DNA of 64,000 nt from Kineosporiaceae bacterium SCSIO 59966 (GTDB taxonomy: Bacteria; Actinomycetota; Actinomycetes; Actinomycetales; SCSIO-59966): positions 992,001-1,056,000 of the forward strand of contig CP052876.1 in NCBI GenBank assembly GCA_020881835.1, written 5' to 3'. The notes below the pieces were generated by a model. It had not been told where the DNA came from. It worked only from the letters and a program-made list of their open reading frames with translations, and searched no databases. Position numbers and translations under genes: made by a program. This document shows positions 57,550-64,000 of this stretch, in pieces (the first letter of the stretch is position 1; the number at the start of each line of letters is the position of its first letter).

Positions 57550-58059
57550 TCAGCGGCGGGTGGTGATCGCGGCGGTCACCGCCGCCGTGAGCCGGACGAG
57601 ATCGACCGGGGAGAGCTCGACGTCCAGGCCGCGCCGGCCGGCGCTGACCAGCACGGTCGGCCAGCGGGTCGCGTCCTGCTCGAGGACCGTGGGCAGGCGT
57701 CGCCGCTGGCCCAGCGGGCTGATCCCGCCGACGACGTACCCGGTGGCCCGCTCCGCCGAGACCGGGTCGGCCATCTGCGCGCGCCGGCCGCCGACGGCCG
57801 CGGCCAGCGCCTTGAGGTCCAGGCGGGCGTCGACCGGCAGCACCGCGACGACGAGCCGGCCGTCGACGCCGGCCAGCAGGGTCTTGAGCACCCGGGCCGG
57901 CTCCACGCCGAGCGCCCGCGCCGCCTCCTCGCCGTAGGAGAGCCCCGCCGCGACGGCGTCCGGGTCGTGGTCGTAGGCCCGCACCGTGTGCTGGACGCCG
58001 GCCCGGGCCAGGACGGCGGTGGCAGGGGTGGCGGCGGGGGTCACCCGCTTGCGGCTCAC
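57550..58059 (-). CDS. ybaK: Cys-tRNA(Pro) deacylase, YbaK/EbsC family
   Basis: 169-residue editing protein removing mischarged Cys (or Ala) from tRNA(Pro). The sequence begins TPAATPATAVLARAGVQHTV and has SYGEEAARALGVEPARVLKTLLA, with the conserved substrate-binding lysine in VLKTL (about residue 59), then ATGYVVGGISPLGQRRRLPTV (about 104-124) with the glycine loop. It is closer to the classical YbaK than the paralogue at 18969, which lacks the lysine. The GTG start lies 9 bp after the stop of the Lon-N gene, so the two are probably cotranscribed. It converges on dnaE. Confidence 0.92.
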   Translation of the reverse strand: MSRKRVTPAATPATAVLARAGVQHTVRAYDHDPDAVAAGLSYGEEAARALGVEPARVLKTLLAGVDGRLVVAVLPVDARLDLKALAAAVGGRRAQMADPVSAERATGYVVGGISPLGQRRRLPTVLEQDATRWPTVLVSAGRRGLDVELSPVDLVRLTAAVTAAITTRR

Positions 58060-58067
58060 CGGCGGCC

Positions 58068-58718
58068 TCAGCTCGGGCTGGCGGGGGACTGGGTGAGCCG
58101 CGGCGCCGGCACTGCGCCGAGGGCCTCGACGAGCCGGCGCTCCCGGCGCAGCAGGCTCCGCTCGGCGAGCAGCCGGCGAGCCGTGTCCGGCTGCTCGAGC
58201 AGCCCCTGGCGGTCCGCCAGGTCGAGCACCACGACCGCTGCGACGAGGTAGGACAGCACCCGCGGGCTGCTCGGCAGTCCGCTCTGCGCCAGCCCCACGG
58301 CCTGGCGGTAGGCGGCCAGCTCCAGCCCGACCTGCCGGGCCAGGTCGGGCAGGTCGACGTCATCGCCGTCCGGCTCCTCGAGCAGCTCGACCCGGCCGGT
58401 CAGGTACGGGGTGCCGGTGTCCGCCAGCCCCAGCAGGCGGAAGCGGCGGGTGCCGGTGGTGACGAGGTCGTACCGGCCGTCGGGGTGCTCGGTCACCTGC
58501 CGCAGCCGGGCGGTGCAGCCCACCTCGTACGTGCTCGGCGGCGCGTCCCCGCCCACCTCGACGCCCTGCCGGATCGCGACGACCCCGAGCTCGGCGTCCG
58601 GGTCGCCCTCCGAGGTGAGGTCCGCGACCAGCGCCCGGTAGCGCGGCTCGAACACGTGCAGCGGCAGCACGAGCCCGGGCACGAGCACCGTGCTGAGGGG
58701 GAACAGCGGCAGCAGCAC
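58068..58718 (-). CDS. Lon substrate-binding (LON-N) domain protein
   Basis: 216-residue protein with only the N-terminal LON domain: [20 protein letters not shown] and [13 protein letters not shown] (about residues 22-34), [20 protein letters not shown] and [12 protein letters not shown], then a helical part. There is no ATPase or protease domain, so it is not a Lon protease; its function in actinobacteria is unknown. GTG 58718 is preceded 6 nt upstream on the minus strand by TACGCT, giving a leaderless promoter back-to-back with that of hisD within 43 bp. Confidence 0.9.
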   Translation of the reverse strand: MLLPLFPLSTVLVPGLVLPLHVFEPRYRALVADLTSEGDPDAELGVVAIRQGVEVGGDAPPSTYEVGCTARLRQVTEHPDGRYDLVTTGTRRFRLLGLADTGTPYLTGRVELLEEPDGDDVDLPDLARQVGLELAAYRQAVGLAQSGLPSSPRVLSYLVAAVVVLDLADRQGLLEQPDTARRLLAERSLLRRERRLVEALGAVPAPRLTQSPASPS

Positions 58719-58724
58719 CCGCCG

Positions 58725-58730
58725 AGCGTA
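58725..58730 (-). promoter_or_regulatory. -10 hexamer of the LON-N gene
   Basis: On the minus strand TACGCT, 6 nt and GTG 58718 are adjacent. Its centre is only 25 bp from the divergent hisD -10, so the two promoters must share one polymerase-binding region. Confidence 0.5.
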
Positions 58731-58749
58731 CGCGGGCGCGGCGCCGCCG

Positions 58750-58755
58750 TACCCT
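58750..58755 (+). promoter_or_regulatory. -10 hexamer of hisD
   Basis: TACCCT, 6 nt and GTG 58762 form a leaderless arrangement. A his leader peptide or attenuator is therefore absent. Confidence 0.55.
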
Positions 58756-58761
58756 GGTGCG

Positions 58762-60078
58762 GTGATCCGACGGATGGACCTGCGAGGCCGGCCGCTGCAG
58801 TCCCGGCGGCTGCGCGGCGTCGTCCCCCGGGCCGACCTCGACGTCGACGCCGCGGTCGCCGCCGTCCGGCCGATCTGCGAGGACGTGCGCGAGCGCGGCG
58901 CCGTCGCGGTGCGCGAGCTGACCGAACGCTTCGACGGCGTCCGGCTCGACCGGCTCCGGGTGCCCGACGACGCCCTCGCCGCCGCGCTCAGGGACCTCGA
59001 CCCCGCGGTGCGGTCGGCGCTGGAGGAGGCGGTTCGCCGGGTCCGGCTCGTGCACCGCGACCAGCGCCGCGCCGACGTGCGGACCTCGGTCGTGCCCGGC
59101 GGCACCGTCACCGAGCGGTGGGTGCCGGTCGAGCGGGTGGGGCTGTACGTCCCCGGCGGCCAGGCGGTGTACCCGAGCAGCGTGGTGATGAACGTGGTCC
59201 CCGCCCAGGAGGCCGGCGTCCAGCAGCTCGTCGTCGCCTCCCCGCCGCAGAAGGAGCACGGCGGGCTGCCGCACCCGACGATCCTCGCCGCGTGCGCCCT
59301 GCTCGGCGTCCAGGAGGTCTACGCGGTCGGCGGCGCGCAGGCCGTGGCGATGCTCGCCTACGGCGCCCCGGAGGACGACGGCACCGGCTGCGAGCCCGTC
59401 GACGTCGTCACCGGCCCCGGCAACGTCTGGGTGGCCGCCGCCAAGCGGGTCGTCAAGGGGGTGGTCGGCATCGACTCCGAGGCCGGCCCGACCGAGATCC
59501 TCGTGCTCGCCGACGACTCCGCCGACCCGGTCCACGTCGCCGCCGACCTCGTCAGCCAGGCCGAGCACGACATCCTGGCGGCCGCCGTCCTCGTCACCGA
59601 CTCCGAGCGCCTCGCCGACGCGGTCGACGCCGAGCTCGAGCGGCAGGTCGCCGCCACGAAGCACACCGACCGGATCCGCACCGCCCTGTCCGGACCCCAG
59701 TCGGCGGTCGTGCTCGTCGACGACCTGGACGCCGGCATGGAGGTCGTCGACGCCTACGCCGCCGAGCACCTGGAGATCCAGACCGTCGACGCCGCCGCCC
59801 GTGCGGCCCGGGTCCGCAACGCCGGCGCGGTCTTCGTCGGCCCGCACGCCCCGGTGTCCCTCGGTGACTACTGCGCGGGCTCCAACCACGTGCTGCCCAC
59901 CGGGGGGACGGCGCGGCACGCCAGCGGGCTCGGCGTCCAGACGTTCCTGCGCGGCATCCACGTCGTGGAGTACTCCGCGCAGGCCTTGCAGGACGTCGCC
60001 GACGACGTCGTGGCGCTCGCCGACGCGGAGGACCTGCCTGCGCACGGCGCGGCGGTCCGGGTGCGGTTCGACGGCTGA
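58762..60078 (+). CDS. hisD: Histidinol dehydrogenase
   Basis: 438-residue Zn-dependent enzyme oxidising L-histidinol to histidine, the last two steps of the pathway. Signatures are [20 protein letters not shown] and [10 protein letters not shown] (about residues 127-157), [32 protein letters not shown] (about 214-233), [28 protein letters not shown] (Zn-ligand histidine, about 267-280) and [17 protein letters not shown] (about 373-389). GTG 58762 gives the family N-terminus IRRMDLRG. The stop region is duplicated (60066-60103). It opens the his run. Confidence 0.95.
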   Translation: MIRRMDLRGRPLQSRRLRGVVPRADLDVDAAVAAVRPICEDVRERGAVAVRELTERFDGVRLDRLRVPDDALAAALRDLDPAVRSALEEAVRRVRLVHRDQRRADVRTSVVPGGTVTERWVPVERVGLYVPGGQAVYPSSVVMNVVPAQEAGVQQLVVASPPQKEHGGLPHPTILAACALLGVQEVYAVGGAQAVAMLAYGAPEDDGTGCEPVDVVTGPGNVWVAAAKRVVKGVVGIDSEAGPTEILVLADDSADPVHVAADLVSQAEHDILAAAVLVTDSERLADAVDAELERQVAATKHTDRIRTALSGPQSAVVLVDDLDAGMEVVDAYAAEHLEIQTVDAAARAARVRNAGAVFVGPHAPVSLGDYCAGSNHVLPTGGTARHASGLGVQTFLRGIHVVEYSAQALQDVADDVVALADAEDLPAHGAAVRVRFDG

Positions 60079-60103
60079 GCCGCCGTTCGACGGCTGAGCC
60101 GCC
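60066..60103 (+). repeat. 19-bp exact tandem duplication across the hisD stop codon
   Basis: GTTCGACGGCTGAGCCGCC occurs at 60066-60084 and again at 60085-60103. The first copy holds the last codons and TGA of hisD; the second repeats them as non-coding sequence before the thpR stop. Confidence 0.9.
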
Positions 60104-60107
60104 GCCG

Positions 60108-60689
60108 TTACCGCCCGCCCAGCGGCAGGCGGTGCAGCGTCTCGTGGACGGCCCGGCCGCCCGGGCCCGCGCCGAGCCGCGAGGCGACCAGCGTGATCTC
60201 GGTCGCGGTCCACGCCGGTCCGGTGTAGTCGCCCAGCGCGTCGGCCCAGCGGCGCGCGTCCCCGGGGCGCGGCAGCCGGGCCACGGTGAGGTGCGGGCGG
60301 AACGGTCCGCCCGCGACCTCGACGCCCGCCCGGCGTCCCGCCGCCCGCGTCCCGGCGGCCAGCCGGCGCAGCGTCTCGTCGTCGCCGGCCACCCCGGCCC
60401 ACAGCACGGTGGCCCGCGCCGGTCGCGGGAACGCGCCGGCGCCGGCGACCCTGGCCGCCAGGGGTCCGCCCCGGGTCGCCGCCCGGCGGAGCCGCTCGAC
60501 CAGGGGCGGCACCGCCCGGTCCGGGACCGACGGCAGGAACGCGAGCGTGACGTGCCACTGCTCGACGAGCGTCCAGCGGGCGCCGCCGGCCAGGTCGCGG
60601 TGGGGGGTGAGGGCGGCCTGCAGGTGCGCCAGCACGTGCTCGGGCGGCACCACCGCGACGAACATCCGCCGCGTCTCGACGTCGGTCAC
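60108..60689 (-). CDS. thpR: RNA 2',3'-cyclic phosphodiesterase (2H superfamily)
   Basis: 193-residue 2H phosphoesterase. The two H-x-T/S-x motifs are in [12 protein letters not shown] (about residues 45-56) and [13 protein letters not shown] (about 130-142). [15 protein letters not shown] at the start is typical for ThpR/LigT. It hydrolyses 2',3'-cyclic phosphates on RNA and related substrates. GTG 60689 is chosen (GATGCT lies 6 nt upstream on the minus strand); an ATG eight codons in (MFVAVV) is the alternative. It is divergent from hisC and convergent with hisD, thus interrupting the his genes. Confidence 0.9.
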   Translation of the reverse strand: MTDVETRRMFVAVVPPEHVLAHLQAALTPHRDLAGGARWTLVEQWHVTLAFLPSVPDRAVPPLVERLRRAATRGGPLAARVAGAGAFPRPARATVLWAGVAGDDETLRRLAAGTRAAGRRAGVEVAGGPFRPHLTVARLPRPGDARRWADALGDYTGPAWTATEITLVASRLGAGPGGRAVHETLHRLPLGGR

Positions 60690-60734
60690 GGACCCAGCAT
60701 CTCCGGTGGTGACCGGGCCGAGCTGCCTGGGCTC

Positions 60735-60779
60735 CTGCCTCCTAGACACCTGCCTCCTAGACACCTGCCTCCTAGACTC
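60735..60779 (+). repeat. Three tandem 15-bp repeats that each carry a TAGAC(A/T) -10 hexamer, before hisC
   Basis: CTGCCTCCTAGACAC occurs at 60735-60749 and 60750-60764, and CTGCCTCCTAGACTC at 60765-60779. Only the last copy has the better TAGACT, 7 nt from the start codon. The array looks like stepwise duplication of a promoter -10 element. Confidence 0.92.
60773..60778 (+). promoter_or_regulatory. -10 hexamer of hisC
   Basis: TAGACT, 7 nt, GTG 60786. It is the downstream-most of three near-identical hexamers spaced by 15 bp. Confidence 0.55.
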
Positions 60780-60785
60780 TGCCCG

Positions 60786-61883
60786 GTGAGCCCCCTGGAC
60801 GACCTGCCGCTGCGTGAGGACCTGCGCGGCCGCACGCCCTACGGCGCCCCACAGCTCGACGTCCCGGTACGGCTCAACACCAACGAGAGCTCCTACGAGC
60901 TGCCCGAGGACGTCGCGCTGGCCGTCGTCGAGGCCCTCGCCGGGCAGGTGCGCACCCTCAACCGCTACCCCGACCGTGAGTTCACGGCGCTGCGCGGCGA
61001 CCTCGCCGCCTACCTAGGCCACGGCCTGACGGCCGACCAGATGTGGGCAGGCAACGGGTCCAACGAGGTGCTCCAGCACCTGCTGCAGGCCTTCGGCGGC
61101 CCGGGGCGCACCGCGCTGGGCTTCACGCCCTCGTACTCGATGCACCCGATCATCAGCCGGGGCACCGGGACGGCGTGGGTCGACGGGCAGCGCGAGGGGG
61201 ACTTCGACCTGGACGCCGAGCACGTCGCCGCCCAGGTCCGGGCCGTCGACCCGGACGTCGTGTTCCTGTGCTCCCCGAACAACCCGACCGGCACCGCCCT
61301 GCACCTGGACGTCGTCGAGGCCGCCTACGCCGCGACGTCCGGGGTCCTCGTCGTCGACGAGGCCTACGCCGAGTACGCCCGGCCCGGGACGCCGTCCGCA
61401 CTCACGCTGCTGCCCGGCCGCCCCCGGCTCGTCGTCACCCGGACGATGAGCAAGGCGTTCGCGCTGGCCGGCGCCCGCGTCGGCTACCTCGCCGCCGACC
61501 CCGCCGTCACCGACGCGCTGCGGCTGGTCCGGCTGCCCTACCACCTCTCCTCGCTGACCCAGGCCGCCGCCCGGGCCGCGCTCGCCCGCGCCGACACGCT
61601 GCTGGCCAGTGTCGAGGCGACGAAGACCCAGCGGGACCGGATCGTCGGCGCGGTCGCCGACCTCGGCCTGCACCCGGTGCCGAGCGACGCGAACTTCGTC
61701 CTGTTCGGTGGCCTGGACGACGAGCGGGCCACCTGGCAGGCGCTGCTGGACCGGGGCGTCCTCGTCCGGGACGTCGGCATCCGGCACCATCTGCGGGTGA
61801 CGGCCGGCACCCCCGAGGAGACCACCGCGTTCCTCGACGCCCTGGCCGCGGCCCTGACCGACCAGCGAGGAGAGCCCCGATGA
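60786..61883 (+). CDS. hisC: Histidinol-phosphate aminotransferase
   Basis: 365-residue PLP aminotransferase (fold type I). It has [16 protein letters not shown] near the N-terminus, [21 protein letters not shown] (about residues 87-107, split as [11 protein letters not shown]), [14 protein letters not shown] (about 160-173), [10 protein letters not shown] (about 188-197) and the Schiff-base lysine K223 in [16 protein letters not shown]. It transaminates imidazole-acetol phosphate. GTG 60786 follows the repeated -10 array. It overlaps hisB by 4 nt (ATGA). Confidence 0.95.
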   Translation: MSPLDDLPLREDLRGRTPYGAPQLDVPVRLNTNESSYELPEDVALAVVEALAGQVRTLNRYPDREFTALRGDLAAYLGHGLTADQMWAGNGSNEVLQHLLQAFGGPGRTALGFTPSYSMHPIISRGTGTAWVDGQREGDFDLDAEHVAAQVRAVDPDVVFLCSPNNPTGTALHLDVVEAAYAATSGVLVVDEAYAEYARPGTPSALTLLPGRPRLVVTRTMSKAFALAGARVGYLAADPAVTDALRLVRLPYHLSSLTQAAARAALARADTLLASVEATKTQRDRIVGAVADLGLHPVPSDANFVLFGGLDDERATWQALLDRGVLVRDVGIRHHLRVTAGTPEETTAFLDALAAALTDQRGEPR

Positions 61884-62494
61884 GCCGCACCGCCCGCCTC
61901 GAGCGTGCCACGAGCGAGTCGAGGGTGGCCGTCGAGCTCGACCTCGACGGCACCGGGGCCTGCCGGGTGAGCACCGGCGTCCCGTTCTACGACCACATGC
62001 TGGCCGCGCTGTCGCGGCACTCGCTGATCGACCTCGTCGTCGAGGCCGAGGGGGACACCGGCGTCGACGCCCACCACACCGTCGAGGACGTCGCGATCGT
62101 GCTCGGCCAGGCCCTGCGCCAGGCGCTCGGCGACAAGACGGGCATCGCCCGCTTCGGGGACGCCACCGTCCCGCTCGACGAGTGCCTCGTCCAGGCGGTC
62201 GTCGACGTGTCCGGCCGGCCGTACTGCGTGCACACCGGGGAGCCCGACGGGCAGCCGTACGCCCTGATCGGTGGCGGCGCCGGCGGGGTGCCCTACGCCG
62301 GGTCGCTGACCCGGCACGTGTTCGAGACCCTCGCCCACCACGCCGCGATCGCCCTGCACGTGCGGGTGCTGGCCGGCCGCGACCCGCACCACGTCGTCGA
62401 GGCCCAGTTCAAGGCGGTGGCCCGCGCGCTGCGCGCCGCGGTGGCCGTCGACCCGCGGGTGACCGGCGTGCCCAGCACCAAGGGCGCCCTGTGA
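61880..62494 (+). CDS. hisB: Imidazoleglycerol-phosphate dehydratase
   Basis: 204-residue monofunctional dehydratase (no phosphatase domain). The metal-binding motifs are [15 protein letters not shown] (about residues 37-51), [15 protein letters not shown] (about 62-76), and the C-terminal [19 protein letters not shown] (about 165-183). ATG 61880 overlaps the hisC stop and its own stop overlaps the next gene (GTGA). Confidence 0.96.
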   Translation: MSRTARLERATSESRVAVELDLDGTGACRVSTGVPFYDHMLAALSRHSLIDLVVEAEGDTGVDAHHTVEDVAIVLGQALRQALGDKTGIARFGDATVPLDECLVQAVVDVSGRPYCVHTGEPDGQPYALIGGGAGGVPYAGSLTRHVFETLAHHAAIALHVRVLAGRDPHHVVEAQFKAVARALRAAVAVDPRVTGVPSTKGAL

Positions 62495-63150
62495 CCGCGC
62501 CCGAGCCGGCCGGCCGCCCCGTCGGCGACGAGGCGACCCCGGTCCGCAGCGTGCTCGTGGTCCCGGTCGCGGACGCCGCGCGGACGGCCGCGGCCGCCGC
62601 CCTGGTCCGCGTGGCCGCCACGGCCGTCCCGCTGGACGGCGCCGGGACCGGCCTGGTCCTCGAGCACCAGGGGGGTACCGAGGAGTCCGCTCACCGGGTC
62701 TCCCGGGTGCTCGGGGACGTGGAGCTGAGCCTGTTCGAGCGACGCGGGGACCAGGTGGACGCCGTCACGTGGCGGGCCGGGCAGCGTACCGGCGCCACCC
62801 CCGGCGGCCGGGCCCTGGCCTGTCTGCCGGACGTCGCCAGCCGGCTCGTCCTGGGCGCCGACCCCGCCACGTTCCCCGGGGCGGTCAGCACCGCGGGGAT
62901 GTCCCGGGTGGCGGCCGCCCGGGCCGCGGTGGCGGGCTCGCGCGCCGAGGCCCGCTGGGTGGACGCCGCTCGCCGCTGGGACCGGGTCGCCGGCACCGTC
63001 GTGCTCGTCCTGCTCGCCGTCGTCGTCACGGTGCAGGCCGTGCGCGCCACCTCTGGTGACGGCTCGGCGCTCCTGCTCGGTGTCGGGGTCGCCCTGCTCG
63101 GGCTGCTGGCGCTGCGGCAGTGGCGCCGGTACGGTCCCGGCGCCGGCTGA
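62491..63150 (+). CDS. Uncharacterised membrane protein in the his operon
   Basis: 219-residue protein of unknown function. The first 160 residues are Ala/Val/Arg-rich and soluble-looking, with two parallel segments ([20 protein letters not shown] and [20 protein letters not shown]) suggesting an alpha/beta domain. Two membrane helices (about 170-188 and 194-210) form the C-terminus. It starts in the hisB stop (GTGA) and precedes hisH, where many actinobacteria also keep an unrelated-looking hypothetical gene. No catalytic motif is recognised, and I cannot assign a role. Confidence 0.75.
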   Translation: MTAPEPAGRPVGDEATPVRSVLVVPVADAARTAAAAALVRVAATAVPLDGAGTGLVLEHQGGTEESAHRVSRVLGDVELSLFERRGDQVDAVTWRAGQRTGATPGGRALACLPDVASRLVLGADPATFPGAVSTAGMSRVAAARAAVAGSRAEARWVDAARRWDRVAGTVVLVLLAVVVTVQAVRATSGDGSALLLGVGVALLGLLALRQWRRYGPGAG

Positions 63151-63158
63151 CCCTTCCG

Positions 63159-63164
63159 TACCCT
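63159..63164 (+). promoter_or_regulatory. -10 hexamer of hisH
   Basis: TACCCT, 6 nt and ATG 63171 are adjacent, in the 20-bp gap after the membrane-protein gene. hisH may thus also be transcribed on its own. Confidence 0.5.
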
Positions 63165-63170
63165 GACGTC

Positions 63171-63809
63171 ATGCCCAGCCCGCGCGTCGTCGTCCTCGAC
63201 CACGGCTCCGGCAACGTCCGCTCCGCCGTCCGGGCGCTCGAGCGGGTCGGCGCCGACGTCGAGCTGACCGCCGACCGGGCCGCGGCGGCGGAGGCCGACG
63301 GCCTCGTCGTCCCCGGGGTCGGGGCCTTCGCCACCGTGATGGCCGGTCTGGACGCCGTCCGCGGCGGGGAGGTCGTCGACCGCCGGCTGGCGGGCGGGCG
63401 CCCGGTGCTCGGCATCTGCGTGGGGATGCAGGTGATGTTCGACCTCGGGGTCGAGCACGGCCACCGCACCGCCGGGCTGGGGCAGTGGCCGGGCACGGTC
63501 GAGCGGCTGCCCGCGGACGTCGTCCCGCACATGGGGTGGAACACCGTCGAGGTCCCCGCCGGGTCGACGCTGTTCGCCGGGGTCGAGGACGAGCGGTTCT
63601 ACTTCGTGCACTCCTACGGCGTGCTGCGCTGGGAGCTGCCGTCCGGTCACGACCGACTGCGTGCCCCGCTCGTCAGCTGGTCGGAGCACGGCGGACGGTT
63701 CGTCGCCGCGGTGGAGAACGGCCCCCTGTCGGCGACCCAGTTCCACCCGGAGAAGTCCGGGGACGCCGGGGCCGCCCTGCTGGAGAACTGGGTCCGGTCG
63801 CTGCGGTGA
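63171..63809 (+). CDS. hisH: Imidazole glycerol phosphate synthase, glutamine amidotransferase subunit
   Basis: 212-residue class I amidotransferase supplying ammonia to HisF. It has [20 protein letters not shown] (about residues 6-25), [15 protein letters not shown], the nucleophile C83 in [14 protein letters not shown], and H192 and E194 in [14 protein letters not shown] 63171 follows TACCCT by 6 nt. In actinobacteria priA/hisA and hisF normally follow hisH, but no such gene begins in the remaining 190 bp. Confidence 0.95.
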   Translation: MPSPRVVVLDHGSGNVRSAVRALERVGADVELTADRAAAAEADGLVVPGVGAFATVMAGLDAVRGGEVVDRRLAGGRPVLGICVGMQVMFDLGVEHGHRTAGLGQWPGTVERLPADVVPHMGWNTVEVPAGSTLFAGVEDERFYFVHSYGVLRWELPSGHDRLRAPLVSWSEHGGRFVAAVENGPLSATQFHPEKSGDAGAALLENWVRSLR

Positions 63810-64000
63810 GCCTGGGGCGTCTCCTGCTCCGCCGTCGACGGCTGCACACCGTGGGCGGAGCTCGTCGAGCTCAGGCCCGGGTACGACACCCGGATGATCC
63901 CCTCGGCTGCCGCCGGCTGGGTCGACGCGGCGACAGGTCGAGCCCTCGTGCGAGGTCTAGGACACTTCAAGGACGCGGCCTGGACGTGGTGTTCCACAGC
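63810..64000 (+). other. No confident gene after hisH; possible gene fragment
   Basis: One plus-strand frame stays open from the hisH stop to the window edge and reads partly protein-like (WAELVELRPGYDTRMIPSAA, then GWVDAATGRALVRGLGHF), but it has no convincing start and I do not recognise it. A palindrome GAGCTC-GTC-GAGCTC lies at about 63858-63872. It could be the remains of a gene, the start of one reading from an unusual codon, or intergenic DNA. Confidence 0.35.

Noticed and set aside
60690-60785. Possible T-box or histidine attenuator before hisC
   Set aside because: The region is a 3 x 15-bp repeat with a -10 hexamer next to the start codon. There is no leader peptide, T-box core or terminator/antiterminator pair.
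63647-63997. 116-codon minus-strand frame overlapping the end of hisH
   Set aside because: About half of it is antisense to hisH, it lacks a ribosome-binding site, and its composition is Ser/Arg/Pro-rich; more likely a shadow.

Overview
The window is chromosomal DNA of a very high-GC actinobacterium (Actinomycetota). The evidence is the strong G/C bias at third codon positions, many GTG starts, GTGA/ATGA start-stop overlaps, an actinobacterial-type LexA box, and an order of genes that matches the Mycobacterium tuberculosis region around pknL, Rv2175c, idsA2, metF, the DUF3040 gene, mraZ and the division cluster, up to wag31. The MurE DNPR motif fits a diaminopimelate-type wall. A carotenoid pathway placed beside the division genes recalls pigmented Micrococcales-like lineages, but I cannot name a genus. 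I saw no insertion sequence, prophage, CRISPR array, rRNA or tRNA.

Layout. (1) 1-2817: a 5'-truncated threonine aldolase, a sulfite-oxidase-like molybdoenzyme, a DUF4258/DUF2283 toxin-antitoxin-like pair and a MOSC protein. (2) 2833-7692: an EamA transporter, a PASTA Ser/Thr kinase, a LysM-transglycosylase and an Rv2175c-like DNA-binding protein, i.e. a wall-sensing and signalling block. (3) 7712-18965: carotenoid genes in two minus-strand runs (crtE-crtI-crtB, and crtI-like - glycosyltransferase - cruF - DUF4126 - crtA-like), separated by metF, a CDP-alcohol phosphotransferase and an acyltransferase-3 gene. (4) 18969-26869: a YbaK deacylase diverging from an SOS-controlled mutagenesis operon (DUF6504, HEPN protein, dnaE2, methyltransferase, dinB) behind a perfect LexA box and a long leader hairpin. 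(5) 26961-31966: DUF3040, then a minus-strand moxR-DUF58-transglutaminase operon. (6) 32327-51483: the complete dcw cluster mraZ to wag31. (7) 51657-57508: a DksA-like protein with a histone-H1-like tail, lspA, an RluD-like synthase and replicative dnaE. (8) 57550-63809: a second YbaK-family deacylase, a Lon-N protein, thpR, and hisD-hisC-hisB-(membrane protein)-hisH.

Working together, the kinase, Rv2175c-like protein, LysM enzyme, MoxR/DUF58/transglutaminase operon and dcw genes form an envelope-growth neighbourhood. The crt genes predict an acyclic, 1'-hydroxylated, further desaturated, probably keto-modified and glycosylated C40 pigment. The dnaE2/dinB operon is a DNA-damage mutagenesis module.

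The most notable features are in non-coding DNA: several short tandem repeats placed exactly on promoters (3 x 21 bp before crtE/metF, 3 x 15 bp before hisC, MraZ boxes, phased repeats before sepF), a long inverted repeat between moxR and mraZ, a 15-bp perfect hairpin in the SOS leader, and a recurring leaderless arrangement in which a TANNNT hexamer lies 6-7 nt before the start codon of at least ten genes.
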